NCBI GenBank assembly: GCA_013349725.1
Contig: DUZB01000070.1
Coordinates: 1 to 12,857 of the forward strand
Reading direction: 5' to 3'
DNA from: Deltaproteobacteria bacterium
GTDB taxonomy: Bacteria > Desulfobacterota > DSM-4660 > Desulfatiglandales > Desulfatiglandaceae
DNA length: 12,857 nt
Part shown: positions 12,545-12,857 of the stretch, in pieces
Position numbering within the stretch: the stretch's first letter is position 1
Layout of the letters: each line of letters begins with the position of its first letter
Notes under the pieces: model-generated
Told to the model about the DNA's origin: nothing
The model's database searches: none
What the model saw: only the letters and a program-made list of their open reading frames with translations
Position numbers and translations under genes: made by a program

Positions 12545-12857
12545 ATGAATAAAGCTTGGAAGAACCTTATTGTAGAGTCTCAGGGCGACATATGCCGGGT
12601 CACTATTAATCGGCCTCATGACCGGAACTCCATCAACTCCGAACTCATGGCCGAACTGATCCGTATGCTGGAGCAGGTGGAGCAGACAGAAACTATAGCA
12701 TTAGTCTTTACGGGAGCAGGGGACACCTACTTCATAGGCGGCGCTGACGGGATCGAAATGATGCAGTGTGATGGGGAAGAAGCCAGTGCCTTTTCTACCC
12801 GGATTCAGGACTTGTTTTTACGGATGGAGGCCAGCCCCATCATCCTGGTGGCCGCCA
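12545..12857 (+). CDS. Enoyl-CoA hydratase/isomerase (crotonase) family protein, 5' part only
   Basis: The gene runs off the window; 104 codons are visible out of about 260 expected. The N-terminus reads VTINRPHDRNSINSELM, the classical crotonase start (xxxNRPxxxNAxxxxM), and residues near 60-72 give TGAGDTYFIGGAD, the first part of the oxyanion-hole loop, with Gly-Gly before Ala-Asp where many members have Ala-Gly. Members of the family hydrate or isomerise enoyl-CoA thioesters in beta-oxidation and ring-cleavage pathways. Start ATG 12545 has GAGGG (12531-12535) 9 nt upstream. It follows the FabG-like gene after 56 nt on the same strand, which supports a hydratase plus hydroxyacyl dehydrogenase pair in one operon. 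The catalytic glutamates lie beyond the window. Confidence 0.88.
   Translation, partial: MNKAWKNLIVESQGDICRVTINRPHDRNSINSELMAELIRMLEQVEQTETIALVFTGAGDTYFIGGADGIEMMQCDGEEASAFSTRIQDLFLRMEASPIILVAA

Noticed and set aside
1..12857. Mobile elements, CRISPR arrays, tRNA or rRNA genes
   Set aside because: No transposase or integrase frame, no regularly spaced repeats, and no tRNA- or rRNA-like stretch was found; nearly all of the window is explained by intact housekeeping or metabolic genes.

Overview
The window looks like chromosomal DNA from an anaerobic Gram-negative bacterium, most plausibly a member of the Desulfobacterota (sulfate reducer or syntroph). The reasons are a cytoplasmic Mvh-type (group 3) [NiFe] hydrogenase, a small TusA-family protein beside it, a soluble cysteine-rich ('two-CW') hybrid histidine kinase, lpxC (so an outer membrane with lipid A), a textbook sigma-54 promoter, and a TetR-SDR-SDR-crotonase cluster of the kind used in acyl-CoA metabolism. 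The taxon is inferred from gene content, not from a marker gene.

Region 1 (1-4882, + strand): mvhG-like and mvhA-like hydrogenase subunits overlap by 4 bp and are followed 25 nt later by a TusA-family gene, then after 68 nt by a 729-residue soluble hybrid sensor kinase (two-CW cysteine domain, two HAMP-like repeats, PAS, HisKA/HATPase, receiver). They could form one transcription unit that continues from upstream of the window. Hydrogenases of this class pass electrons from H2 to heterodisulfide-reductase-type (HdrABC) partners through MvhD; those genes are not in view. The hydrogenase large subunit stops exactly at the last metal-ligand histidine, so it seems to be made without the usual cleaved C-terminal peptide.

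Region 2 (4879-8062): an HD-domain metalloprotein gene on the minus strand converges on the kinase, and the two genes share a TTAA that is both stop codons. It has a strong sigma-70 type promoter whose spacer contains a perfect 10-bp palindrome. Divergent from it is an exported cell-wall amidase with seven LysM modules.

Region 3 (8063-9485): a 413-nt intergenic stretch carries two hairpins (one a likely terminator) and an excellent -24/-12 sigma-54 promoter. It is followed by lpxC, which starts at GTG, and lpxC ends in a clear intrinsic terminator.

Region 4 (9525-12857): a double-headed TetR regulator (two TetR units fused in one chain) is followed by two short-chain dehydrogenases and the beginning of an enoyl-CoA hydratase/isomerase gene that runs off the window. 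The regulator gene and the first dehydrogenase gene each have a sigma-70 type promoter. A near-identical 16-bp motif, GAYAGTTGATTCACWT, sits at the same place just after both -10 boxes. This reads as an autoregulated TetR operon controlling an acyl-CoA or related oxidation pathway, the fused TetR being the likely ligand of the shared operator.

The observations most worth following are the shared operator with its fused TetR, the sigma-54 promoter in front of lpxC, the hydrogenase large subunit with no maturation peptide, and the hydrogenase/TusA/two-CW kinase neighbourhood. No insertion sequence, CRISPR array, tRNA or rRNA was seen.
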